Below, piece by piece: positions 31,789 through 39,711 of a DNA stretch of 64,000 nt (its first letter is position 1; each line of letters begins with the position of its first letter). The DNA comes from Marinobacter daqiaonensis (GTDB taxonomy: Bacteria; Pseudomonadota; Gammaproteobacteria; Pseudomonadales; Oleiphilaceae): positions 310,001 through 374,000 of the forward strand of contig NZ_FOYW01000003.1 of the NCBI RefSeq assembly GCF_900115285.1. Reading direction: 5' to 3'. The position numbers and the translations under genes were made by a program. Below the pieces are notes generated by a model. It had not been told where the DNA came from, searched no databases, and saw only the letters and a program-made list of their open reading frames with translations.

Positions 31789-33864
31789 GTGGCGTCACTG
31801 GAAGACCTGCCCGTTACCACCCTGAAGGGTGTGGGTGCCGCCCTGGCGGCAACCCTGGCGAAACTGGAGATTCGTACCCTCCAGGACCTGCTGTTTCACC
31901 TTCCCCATCGCTATGAGGATCGCACCCGCATCCTGCCAATGGGCAGTCTGAGGCTGGGTGACACCGGGGTGGTTGAAGGCACCGTCATGCGCTCGGACAT
32001 GGTCATGGGCCGCCGCCGCAGTCTCCAGGTTACCCTCCGGGATGACACCGGGTTCCTGGTCATGCGCTTCTTCCACTTTTCCGCCGCCCAGAAAAACCAG
32101 CTTACCGAAGGGGCGACAGTGCGCTGTTACGGCGAAGTGCGCCCGGGGAAGGCCGGTTTTGAATTCTATCACCCGGAGTATCAGGTCAATCCTCCGCCCA
32201 TGCCGCCTCCGGGGGAGGCGACCCTGACTCCGGTCTATCCCCTGACCGAGGGCGTCCAGCAGCCCCGGGTCCGGAGTCTGTGCCGACAGGCCCTGGGTTA
32301 CCTGCAGCGCTACCCGATTCGGGACTGGTTGCCCGGGTCCCTGCTGGCAGACTATCAGTTGCCGGATATTTCTTCCGCGGTGGCACTGGTTCACGCACCG
32401 CCCGCCGACGCTCCGGTGAATCTCCTGATGGAGGGATGCCATCCCGCACAGCAACGCCTGGTAATGGAGGAGTTGCTGGCTCATCAACTCAGTCTGTTAC
32501 TGGTGCGCCAGCAGATCCAGCAGCGTCAGGCTCTGGCGCTGTTGCCCCGGGGTGAACTGACGGAGCGATTCCTGGATCAGTTGCCGTTCCGGCTGACTCC
32601 GGCCCAGTCGCGGGTGGTGGAGGATATCCGTCAGGACCTCAGCCAGCCCCTGCCCATGCTGCGACTGGTGCAGGGGGATGTGGGGTCAGGCAAGACCGTG
32701 GTGGCGGCCATGGCAGCGCTTCAGGCTGTGTCGTCGGGTGCCCAGGTGGCTCTGATGGCGCCCACAGAGATCCTGGCCGAGCAGCATTTCCAGAACTTCA
32801 GACAATGGATGGAACCGTTGGGCCTGGAGCTGGAGTGGCTCTCGGGCAAGGTCAAGGGCAAAGCGCGGACCCGGACTCTGGAGCGCCTGGCCTCCGGTGA
32901 GGCCAACCTGGCGATCGGCACTCACGCCCTGTTCCAGGAGGACGTCCACTTCGAGCGGCTGGGGCTGGTCATTGTGGACGAACAACACCGGTTTGGCGTC
33001 CATCAGCGTCTGGCCCTGCGGGATAAGGGCGCAGAGGGACGGCTTGCTCCCCATCAGCTGATCATGACAGCGACGCCGATTCCGCGCACACTGGCCATGA
33101 GCGCCTACGCGGATCTCGATACCTCGGTGATTGATGAACTGCCCCCCGGCCGCAAGCCCATCGAAACCATCGTGATCCCCGAAGCCCGCCGCGACGAGGT
33201 GGTGGACCGGGTGCGCGAAGCCTGTCAGGGCGGTCGCCAGGCGTATTGGGTCTGCACCCTGATCGAGGAGTCTGAAGCTCTCCAGTGCCAGGCGGCAGAG
33301 GTGACCGCGGAAAATCTTCGGGAGCGGCTGCCCGGGCTGAAGGTTGGCCTGGTTCATGGTCGCCTGAAGGCGACGGAGAAGGCCGAGGTCATGGACCGCT
33401 TCAAGAGTGGTGAACTGGATCTGCTGGTGGCCACCACGGTCATTGAGGTGGGCGTGGACGTGCCCAATGCCTCCCTGATCATCATCGAGAATCCCGAGCG
33501 CCTGGGCCTGGCCCAGTTGCACCAGCTCAGGGGGCGCGTCGGTCGCGGCGAAGAGGCCAGTTTCTGCGTCCTGATGTATCAGGCGCCCCTGTCCCAGAAC
33601 GGCAGGGCCAGGCTGCAGGCACTGCGGGAGAGCCAGGACGGCTTCGTGATCGCCGAAAAGGATCTGGAAATACGGGGCCCGGGCGAGGTTCTTGGAACCC
33701 GGCAGACCGGCATGATGCAGTTCCGGCTGGCGGATTTCGAGCGGGACCGGGGCTGGATCGAGACGGTCCGCGAGATAGCACCATCAATGATGGCGACGCC
33801 GCCGGCAGTTCACGCCCTGGTGCGGCGGTGGCTGGGAGAGCGGGTTCGCTATGGAGATGTCTGA
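31789..33864 (+). CDS. recG: ATP-dependent DNA helicase RecG
   Basis: Branched-DNA helicase that remodels stalled forks and Holliday junctions. The N-terminal wedge domain occupies about 1-250; the helicase core has Walker A GDVGSGKTVVAAMAALQ, the DEXX box VDEQHRFGV, motif III MTATPIPRTLAMS, and motif VI QLRGRVGRGEEASFC. A C-terminal RecG wedge-binding region ends ALVRRWLGERVRYGDV. Start GTG at 31789 yields 691 aa, the family length. Confidence 0.96.
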   Translation: MASLEDLPVTTLKGVGAALAATLAKLEIRTLQDLLFHLPHRYEDRTRILPMGSLRLGDTGVVEGTVMRSDMVMGRRRSLQVTLRDDTGFLVMRFFHFSAAQKNQLTEGATVRCYGEVRPGKAGFEFYHPEYQVNPPPMPPPGEATLTPVYPLTEGVQQPRVRSLCRQALGYLQRYPIRDWLPGSLLADYQLPDISSAVALVHAPPADAPVNLLMEGCHPAQQRLVMEELLAHQLSLLLVRQQIQQRQALALLPRGELTERFLDQLPFRLTPAQSRVVEDIRQDLSQPLPMLRLVQGDVGSGKTVVAAMAALQAVSSGAQVALMAPTEILAEQHFQNFRQWMEPLGLELEWLSGKVKGKARTRTLERLASGEANLAIGTHALFQEDVHFERLGLVIVDEQHRFGVHQRLALRDKGAEGRLAPHQLIMTATPIPRTLAMSAYADLDTSVIDELPPGRKPIETIVIPEARRDEVVDRVREACQGGRQAYWVCTLIEESEALQCQAAEVTAENLRERLPGLKVGLVHGRLKATEKAEVMDRFKSGELDLLVATTVIEVGVDVPNASLIIIENPERLGLAQLHQLRGRVGRGEEASFCVLMYQAPLSQNGRARLQALRESQDGFVIAEKDLEIRGPGEVLGTRQTGMMQFRLADFERDRGWIETVREIAPSMMATPPAVHALVRRWLGERVRYGDV

Positions 33865-33977
33865 AATCGGCCGGTTCGGCAGCAAAGTGTCATACAATCT
33901 GAATAAGTGAAACATGAAGGCGCTGACCTTCCACCACACACTTCGTCAGTCGCCAGCGCATGGCTTGGGAGAACGCA

Positions 33978-35345
33978 ATGGAAATGTCTGCTGCAATCCG
34001 TAAGGTTCTGGAGGCAGCCACCATCAATGCACAGCCGGAGGCGGTGGCCGGGACAGAAAGTGGAGCCCGCCTGCGAATGGTGTTGCTGGGGGACGACCAG
34101 GGCAATATCCAGGCAATAACCCGACGGGACGACCTGCTCGACCTGGTGGATCTCAACAAGCAGTTGGGCCGGGATCTACACCTGGTCTCCCAGACCGAGT
34201 ACGCCCGCCTGCGGCGGGAGACCGGGTTGAGGGAGATACCGGCGCTACCGGGGCTTACAGGGTGGCCCACCCTGGTTGACGATCGCGCCAGAAGCGCGGA
34301 CATGGTCGTGATTGAACCGGCGGGCGACAACGCCTGCCTGCGGCTGAACCAGGAGCAGTTCGGCGGGCTCATCCACGGTGCCGACCTGCGGTCCTTCTGC
34401 GTGCCGCTGAGTTCCGTCGACGTCAATCTGGGCGCTCCTGAAAAAGACGGTGAGCAGCTGAAGTCGGCGATCCAGAAGTTCACGGGTCTGCGGATCCGTC
34501 AGCGCCTGGAAGATACCCTTGAACTGCCGCCGCTGCCGGAAACCGCCCAGCGCATTATCCATCTGAGGGTAAACCCGAACGCCGCCATGGGGGACTTGGT
34601 GGACATCGTGGAAAGCGACCCCAGTCTGGCGGCACAGGTGGTGAGCTGGGCCTCCTCATCCTTTTACGCCGCGGCCGGCCAGGTACGCTCGGTACATGAT
34701 GCGGTATCGAGGGTGCTGGGGTTTGATCTGGTGATGAACCTGGCCATGGGCCTGTCACTGGGTAAAACCCTGAATCAGCCAAGCGACCATCCCCGGGGTT
34801 TTGTGGGCTATTGGCAGCAGGCCATCTGGGAAGCCCAGGCTGCCGGTATTCTGGCCGGCATGATGCCGAGAGGGCAGCGCCCCACCTTTGGTCTGGCCTA
34901 CCTGGGCGGCCTGCTTCACAACTTTGGCTACCTGGTACTGGCCCAGGTATTTCCTCCCCATTTCAAACTGGCCTGTCGCCACTGGGAAGTGAATGACCAT
35001 GTTGATACTTCCCTGATCGAGCATTACCTGCTGGGCGTGACCCGGGAACAGCTGGCGTCGGAACTGATGGCAAACTGGGGCATGCCGGATGAGGTGATCG
35101 TGGCCATTCGCCACCAGAAGAACCTGACCTATAGCGGGCCACTGGAGGTCTATCCGAAGCTGCTCTGGCTCGGGCGCCAACTGCTTAACGAGCGCGGCCT
35201 GAACCTGGGCCCGCGCAAGGTTATTCCCGAAACTCTCTACATCCATCTGGGACTGGACCCGGACCAGGTGGCCGAGCAGTTCGACGATCTGGTGGCGTCG
35301 AAAGACTCCGTAGTTGCTATGGCCGGTATGATGAGCCAGGCATAA
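33978..35345 (+). CDS. YbaK-like/HDOD two-domain signalling protein
   Basis: A 455-aa cytoplasmic protein with two parts. Residues 1-150 resemble a YbaK/ProX aminoacyl-tRNA deacylase-type fold (DLVDLNKQLGRDLHLVSQTE). Residues 175-400 form an HDOD domain (LPPLPETAQRIIHLRVNP; ESDPSLAAQVVSWASSSFY; LGGLLHNFGYLVLAQVFPP), typically a non-catalytic HD-like scaffold in signalling, motility or stress control. The ATG at 33978 has GGGAGA 6 nt upstream; an ATG at 33960 adds six residues. Monocistronic. The YbaK half is probably degenerate, and its target is unknown. Confidence 0.8.
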   Translation: MEMSAAIRKVLEAATINAQPEAVAGTESGARLRMVLLGDDQGNIQAITRRDDLLDLVDLNKQLGRDLHLVSQTEYARLRRETGLREIPALPGLTGWPTLVDDRARSADMVVIEPAGDNACLRLNQEQFGGLIHGADLRSFCVPLSSVDVNLGAPEKDGEQLKSAIQKFTGLRIRQRLEDTLELPPLPETAQRIIHLRVNPNAAMGDLVDIVESDPSLAAQVVSWASSSFYAAAGQVRSVHDAVSRVLGFDLVMNLAMGLSLGKTLNQPSDHPRGFVGYWQQAIWEAQAAGILAGMMPRGQRPTFGLAYLGGLLHNFGYLVLAQVFPPHFKLACRHWEVNDHVDTSLIEHYLLGVTREQLASELMANWGMPDEVIVAIRHQKNLTYSGPLEVYPKLLWLGRQLLNERGLNLGPRKVIPETLYIHLGLDPDQVAEQFDDLVASKDSVVAMAGMMSQA

Positions 35346-35367
35346 AAAAGCCGGCCCTGAGGCCGGC
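35344..35367 (-). terminator. Intrinsic terminator on the minus strand
   Basis: On the minus strand GCCGGCC, a 4-nt loop, GGCCGGC, then six T. It overlaps the last codon of the HDOD gene, which reads the other way, and so stops transcripts arriving from the DUF2489 side, nearly 300 bp after that gene ends. Confidence 0.85.
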
Positions 35368-35644
35368 AAGCTCACCCGCTTGTTGCAGATCAAGACGTAT
35401 CTGAGTCCAAAACGTCGTCTACTCAACAGATACAGTCCGGGGTACGCACACTGAGTACAATCGGTTCTTTATTCACTGTAGACAATGGGTCGGAAAATGC
35501 CCGTCCTTTATTGTCGCGGGCTAACCAGTCGTCTTAACATGTGTTACTTGGTAACTAAAACTGCTTGAATTTCAGTCAGGAAGGAATTTCTTTCTGACCG
35601 CCCTTGGTAACAAACTGTTACAAAAATATTCGGGACGGGAGCGG
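35368..35644. other. Non-coding gap with paired TGTTAC/GTAAC motifs and a long hairpin
   Basis: No gene of convincing length. The AT-richer sequence has GTTAC-N3-GTAAC at 35543-35555 and GTAACA-N3-TGTTAC at 35607-35621, the same half-sites seen upstream of the crcZ-like RNA. A hairpin lies at 35395-35433 (GTATCTG pairs with CAGATAC around a longer imperfect stem). Together with the minus-strand terminator at 35344 this could be a long 3' UTR of the DUF2489 gene or a separate small RNA. I find no good sigma-54 or sigma-70 promoter in it. Confidence 0.4.
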
Positions 35645-36103
35645 TCAGTGGAAATCGTGGTGGCGAATCGCTGTGGCTGCCCGACGAATGGCATCGGCGT
35701 GCTGCTCCTCAAGGGCGTGGCGCTCCCTGTCCATCTTGTGCACGAAATGACTGTCGGTCTGCTGGCGGGCCTGGTGGGTAGGCATGTGCTGGATCTGATC
35801 ATGCATCTCCAAGAACACCCGGTAAGGGTTTTGATGCAGCAGTTCCGGTGCAACATGGTCCAGCAGCCCCTTGATGCGGAGGCAGGCCTCGGAATATTCC
35901 ACCTGGTCCTCCTCCACCGCCATGGCGAGAATGCGAATGCTTTCGATCATGTCTTGCCGTCGCCGTAACTGGAATGCTTCCTGTTTGGCGAGGGTTTTCT
36001 TCTGATCCCGGACCAGCCGGGTATGGCGCAGGATAAACATCGCCAATACGAAGATGGCTATCAGGCCTAGGCCAATCAGGATCCATTGCAACCATTGGGG
36101 CAT
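35645..36103 (-). CDS. DUF2489 membrane-anchored protein
   Basis: A 152-aa protein with one N-terminal transmembrane helix (LQWILIGLGLIAIFVLAMFI) and a cytoplasmic helical domain rich in His, Gln and charged residues, matching DUF2489 (EAFQLRRRQDMIESIRILAM; EDQVEYSEACLRIKGLLDHV). The family function is unknown. It is divergent from the gene at 36271 with 167 bp between. Confidence 0.82.
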   Translation of the reverse strand: MPQWLQWILIGLGLIAIFVLAMFILRHTRLVRDQKKTLAKQEAFQLRRRQDMIESIRILAMAVEEDQVEYSEACLRIKGLLDHVAPELLHQNPYRVFLEMHDQIQHMPTHQARQQTDSHFVHKMDRERHALEEQHADAIRRAATAIRHHDFH

Positions 36104-36270
36104 GGCGAGCTCCAGAGTGAATTCGTTCGCCAGTGTAACCTAATTCCAGTGTATTGGCGTGACGCTCTGGCGTCCGGTATGGCCTGTGGGGCATGACTGG
36201 CCTGTGAACCTGATCATCACGGACGTCGAGGGGCCCGGGTTATCATGACGTTCCTGATATCATCCGGCCC

Positions 36271-36984
36271 ATGGAATACGCCATGATGAATTCGTACCGG
36301 GATGTTCCCGCCTTCGGCAACTGGATGCCGGCACTCGCCATGCTGGCGCTGACATTGCTGGCGGTTGCCGCATTGCTTAACGGCATTGGTCGTCTGGGCG
36401 TGATGGCCACTCCGGACCCGGGCAGGGGCCAGTATCTGTCGCCGCAGTCTCCCGCTCTGGCGGAGCGGGTGGACTTTTCCCAGGTGGACCGGACGATCAG
36501 GCGGCTGCCTGTCGATGAACAGGGAAACAGCGATTCGCTGGCATCCCTGGAGCCCTTGCTGATGGCTCTGTCGGCCGCCCTGAAAGATGCCCCGGTTGTC
36601 AGCGGCCCGGCACTGGAGCGGGCGCAGTTCCTGCTGCGCCGCAGTTTGCCGAGGGAAACTGCCCGGCCCGTGAACGCGATCCTTCCGGATTTTTTGCGGT
36701 ATCAACGAGCCGAGACAGCGCTGTTCCACTATCGCCTGAAGGGACCCCAAAGCATCGAGGCAGCCTATGCGCAGTCAATGATGCAGCAGGCCCTGCGCCG
36801 CATGACACTGGGCCCGGACGTGGCTGACGCACTCTATGGGCAGATCCATCGTCTTACCGGGATTCACCTGCTCCGCCAGATGCTGATGGAGCGTGAGGAT
36901 CTGGCTGACGAGGAAAAGCAGGAGATGCTCAGGCAGCAGATGGAGGCCCTGGCAGCCCCGGAGTCGGAGGATGACGCCGGATGA
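36271..36984 (+). CDS. Unknown single-pass membrane protein coupled to an Lnt-like gene
   Basis: A 237-aa protein I do not recognise. One transmembrane helix (MPALAMLALTLLAVAALLNG, about residues 19-40) is followed by a mostly helical domain (LEPLLMALSAALKD; FLRYQRAETALFHYRLKG; LRQMLMEREDLADEEKQEML). The helical pattern faintly recalls lipase foldases, but I would not assign it. Its stop overlaps the start of the downstream Lnt-like gene (ATGA), so the two are made together and may work together in the envelope. Start choice between 36271, 36283 and 36286 is uncertain. Confidence 0.6.
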   Translation: MEYAMMNSYRDVPAFGNWMPALAMLALTLLAVAALLNGIGRLGVMATPDPGRGQYLSPQSPALAERVDFSQVDRTIRRLPVDEQGNSDSLASLEPLLMALSAALKDAPVVSGPALERAQFLLRRSLPRETARPVNAILPDFLRYQRAETALFHYRLKGPQSIEAAYAQSMMQQALRRMTLGPDVADALYGQIHRLTGIHLLRQMLMEREDLADEEKQEMLRQQMEALAAPESEDDAG

Positions 36985-38573
36985 GATGCCAGGTGCCACC
37001 GGTATTCCGGTCGTGGCTGCCGTCACTGGGCGCGGTTCTGACCGGTGTTCTGGTGGCCACCCCTGTCAATTACGCCGGACTTTACCCGCTCACCTGGGTC
37101 GCTTTCGTTCCATTCCTGCTGATTTTGCGGGGGAAAAGTCTGAGGGCGGCATACGGCCTTGGCCTGCTTTGCGGTCTGAGTCTGTTTCTGGTGGGAACCT
37201 CGTGGATGGTGGAGTTCCTCCAGCGCCTGAAAGACTATTCCTTCGGTCCGGCCCTCGCGGGGTCGGTCCTGTTCTGGTTACTCAGTGCCCATCTTACCGC
37301 ACTGCTGGCGGTGACCTACCGGCTGCTTCAACGCTGGCTGGGCGACTATTCCCTGTGGCTGTTTCCCATCCTGCTGATGCTTTTCTTCGGCTGGTTTCCG
37401 GTACTGTTTCCGCTCCAGCTGGGCGAGAGCCAGAGCGCTTTCCTGCCGGCCATACAGGGGGTGGCCTGGACCGGGGTTTACGGCCTCGATTTCATGATTG
37501 GTCTCAGTAACGCCCTGGTGGCCGCCGCCTGGCAGCAGCGCAGCGGTCGGTCGCCCGCGCTTGAGTCCCGGACCTCCGCGCTGGTGGGCGTCCTGGGGGT
37601 GGTCATGCTGGCGGTGTGGCTGGGTTACGGCTGGTGGGCCCTGTCCCGGTGGGACCAGCAGGTGGCTGGCTGGCCGGAGTTCACGGCAGGGCTGGTGCAG
37701 TCCAATGAAACCCCCAGCGCCGCAGTGCCACCGCCCGAACCGGGTTTTGCCCGCGCCTGGCCGCCGGAGATGGAGATCAGTCACCGGCTGGCGGATGAGG
37801 GTGCGCAAGTCATTCTCTGGCCGGAGACCCGTTATAAAGGGTATTTCGAAAGGGATTACGTGCGCCTTGCCTATGGCCGCAATGTGGCCGATCTCGGCGT
37901 GCCCCTGGTTTTTCACGATGCCGAGCAGCAGGGGGAGGGTGCTGACTTCCGTGAGCACAATACGGCAGTCCTGCTGGGGTCTGGGGGACAACTGGAGGAG
38001 CGTTACCGTAAACACCGTCTGGTGGCCTTTGGTGAAACGCTGCCGTTGTCCGGCGAGTTCCCCTGGCTCATGAGATGGGTGAAACGGTACCTGGGGGAAT
38101 TTTTCGCTGACCTGACCCCGGGGGAAGAGCGGACTCACTTCCCGGTGGCAGGGGTCAATCTGGTGCCGGCCATCTGTTACGAGAGCGCCTTCCCCGGCCA
38201 CATTGCCCGGTCCGTGGCCGAGACCCCCTCCAGCCCCATTCTCGTCATACTGTCCAACAATGGCTGGTTCGGTGACTCCCGCATGCCCTGGCAGCATGCC
38301 GGCGCAACCGTGCTGCGGGCCGTTGAAAACCGGGTGTCGCTGGTTCATGTGATAAACAACGGCCCTTCCATGGTTGTGTCTCCCTCTGGCCGTGTGCTTG
38401 CCCAGACCCCCTTCCGGAAACGCACCGGCATGCTGGTCCCCGTGCCCTATACCCCTCCGGGCGAAGGGTTCGCCTCCTGGTTCACGAAGTGGCCGGAGTG
38501 GTTCCCCGTGACGGGTCTTGCTTTCCTCCTGCTGGCCCTGGCAGTGGCGCGGTTTCGCCGGAACCCGTTGTGA
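36981..38573 (+). CDS. Apolipoprotein N-acyltransferase-like protein (Lnt family)
   Basis: A 530-aa protein with an N-terminal block of about six hydrophobic helices and a C-terminal nitrilase-like domain. The catalytic triad of Lnt is visible: Glu in ILWPETRYKG, Lys in RYRKHRLVAFGE and Cys in PAICYESAFPGH, with the essential CYE and AFGE neighbours kept. Activity is therefore plausible, N-acylating lipoproteins or another amine. In relatives the housekeeping lnt sits beside corC/ybeY, which are not here, so this may be a second, specialised copy. It is coupled to the unknown membrane protein upstream. Confidence 0.82.
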   Translation: MRCQVPPVFRSWLPSLGAVLTGVLVATPVNYAGLYPLTWVAFVPFLLILRGKSLRAAYGLGLLCGLSLFLVGTSWMVEFLQRLKDYSFGPALAGSVLFWLLSAHLTALLAVTYRLLQRWLGDYSLWLFPILLMLFFGWFPVLFPLQLGESQSAFLPAIQGVAWTGVYGLDFMIGLSNALVAAAWQQRSGRSPALESRTSALVGVLGVVMLAVWLGYGWWALSRWDQQVAGWPEFTAGLVQSNETPSAAVPPPEPGFARAWPPEMEISHRLADEGAQVILWPETRYKGYFERDYVRLAYGRNVADLGVPLVFHDAEQQGEGADFREHNTAVLLGSGGQLEERYRKHRLVAFGETLPLSGEFPWLMRWVKRYLGEFFADLTPGEERTHFPVAGVNLVPAICYESAFPGHIARSVAETPSSPILVILSNNGWFGDSRMPWQHAGATVLRAVENRVSLVHVINNGPSMVVSPSGRVLAQTPFRKRTGMLVPVPYTPPGEGFASWFTKWPEWFPVTGLAFLLLALAVARFRRNPL

Positions 38574-38598
38574 ACTCGGTCACACTGGCGCGGCTGCG

Positions 38599-38811
38599 GG
38601 TTTTGGGGCATTCCCGGAGCGGGCGCATTTTGCCGGTCGCGTTATAGTCGATTATCTTCCTCTGGGGTACTACAACCTGGGTGTGACCTGTGTGGAGACC
38701 CGTCCGGCTTTTGCGGGCAATGAGAGCCGCTATATCAGCTCTGACGGCATCCACCCCACCGCAGCCGGTTCCCGTGTACTGGCGGACCTGATCCTGGACG
38801 CCCTGAACTAG
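38599..38811 (+). pseudogene. C-terminal remnant of an SGNH/GDSL hydrolase
   Basis: About 70 codons ending at TAG encode GYYNLGVTC, then SRYISSDGIHPTAAGSRVLA. The segment DGIHPTAAG is block V of SGNH esterases, with the catalytic Asp and His three residues apart. No N-terminal part with the GDS serine motif exists upstream, where the Lnt-like gene ends. It is therefore a truncated gene piece rather than a working enzyme. It lies close to a broken lipase chaperone, suggesting loss of a lipase/esterase locus. Confidence 0.65.
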
Positions 38812-38881
38812 ACGACTATCCTGAAGTGAAACGTTGGCGATCATAAGCGATTGCCGGCGTTTTCTCTGAACAGGAAACGTT

Positions 38882-39682
38882 ATGTGCCCATCCTTTCGCA
38901 CACTTGTTCTGGCATCTGCCCTCCTTGCGGCCGAGGCTGCCGGGGCCGAATCGCCCTCACAGTTTACCAATGGCCTGGGAATGACCTTCATCCAGGTGCC
39001 CGCCGGCCGTTTTTCCATGGGTAGTCCGTCAGACACGCCAGGGCACGAGCCGGATGAAACCCTTCATGAAGTCACCATCAGTAACAGCTACTATCTGCAG
39101 CAAACCGAGGTAACCCGTCGCCAATGGCTTGCCCTGGTCGACGGTGTACCCTCCGCCTTTCCGGAGTGTGGCAATGACTGCCCGGTTGATGGCCTCAAGC
39201 CTGCATGGGTTGCGTGGTACATCAAGGCCCTTAGCGAGCAGGATCCGGCGTGGGACTACCGGCTTCCCACGGAAGCGGAATGGGAGTACGCCGCCCGGGC
39301 GGGCACCGCCAACGCCTATTACACCGGGGACTGTCTCAGCGGGGCCCAGGCCAATGTCACGGGGAGACAGGTGCTCCCCGGATGCGAACCGTTTGGCAGG
39401 GCTTCGGGCCCCCGCCCCGTGGCCAGCTACCCACCCAATCCCTGGGGCTTCCACGATATGCTGGGGAATGCGTGGGAGCTTTGTGGCGACTGGTATGGGG
39501 CGTATCCGGAGGGGGCGCAAACCGATCCCGACGGGCCCCAGGACGGCAAGTACAAAGTGCTGCGAGGCGGCAGCTGGCACTTTCCCGCCGTTCATGCCAG
39601 GGCGGCAAACCGCTTTCAGGCCCGCAACGCGATTGCGGGTTTCCGACTGGTGGCTGAGCCAGTGGTCAGGGATTCTCAGTAG
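38882..39682 (+). CDS. Exported SUMF1/formylglycine-generating-enzyme-fold protein
   Basis: A 266-aa protein with a signal peptide (MCPSFRTLVLASALLAAEAA, cleavage near AGA) and a full SUMF1 domain: FIQVPAGRFSMGSPSDTPGH, YYLQQTEVTRRQWLALV, YRLPTEAEWEYAARAGT, MLGNAWELCGDWYG, VLRGGSWHFPAVHARAANR, FRLVAEP. The cysteine pair of genuine formylglycine-generating enzymes is absent from the RGGSW-to-FRLV segment, so sulfatase activation is unlikely; such proteins often serve binding or regulatory roles. Four other cysteines could form periplasmic disulfides. Its neighbours on both sides are gene remnants. Confidence 0.8.
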   Translation: MCPSFRTLVLASALLAAEAAGAESPSQFTNGLGMTFIQVPAGRFSMGSPSDTPGHEPDETLHEVTISNSYYLQQTEVTRRQWLALVDGVPSAFPECGNDCPVDGLKPAWVAWYIKALSEQDPAWDYRLPTEAEWEYAARAGTANAYYTGDCLSGAQANVTGRQVLPGCEPFGRASGPRPVASYPPNPWGFHDMLGNAWELCGDWYGAYPEGAQTDPDGPQDGKYKVLRGGSWHFPAVHARAANRFQARNAIAGFRLVAEPVVRDSQ

Positions 39683-39686
39683 TTCA

Positions 39687-39711
39687 ACGAGTTAACCGGG
39701 CCGGGCACTAG
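39687..39711. repeat. Relic end of the ridA-type inverted-repeat element
   Basis: The segment reading AACGAGTTAACCGGGCCGGG then CACTAG matches the right end of the element at 29611-29880 (GCGAATTAACCGGCCGGG then ACACTAG) with a few changes. Only one end is present, squeezed between two TAG stop codons, and the CTAG again overlaps a stop codon. It looks like a deletion derivative. Confidence 0.45.

Noticed and set aside
36271..36984. Calling the 36271 gene a lipase foldase
   Set aside because: Only a faint resemblance in helical, charged composition; the conserved foldase blocks are not seen, and the real foldase remnant lies at 39708-40510.
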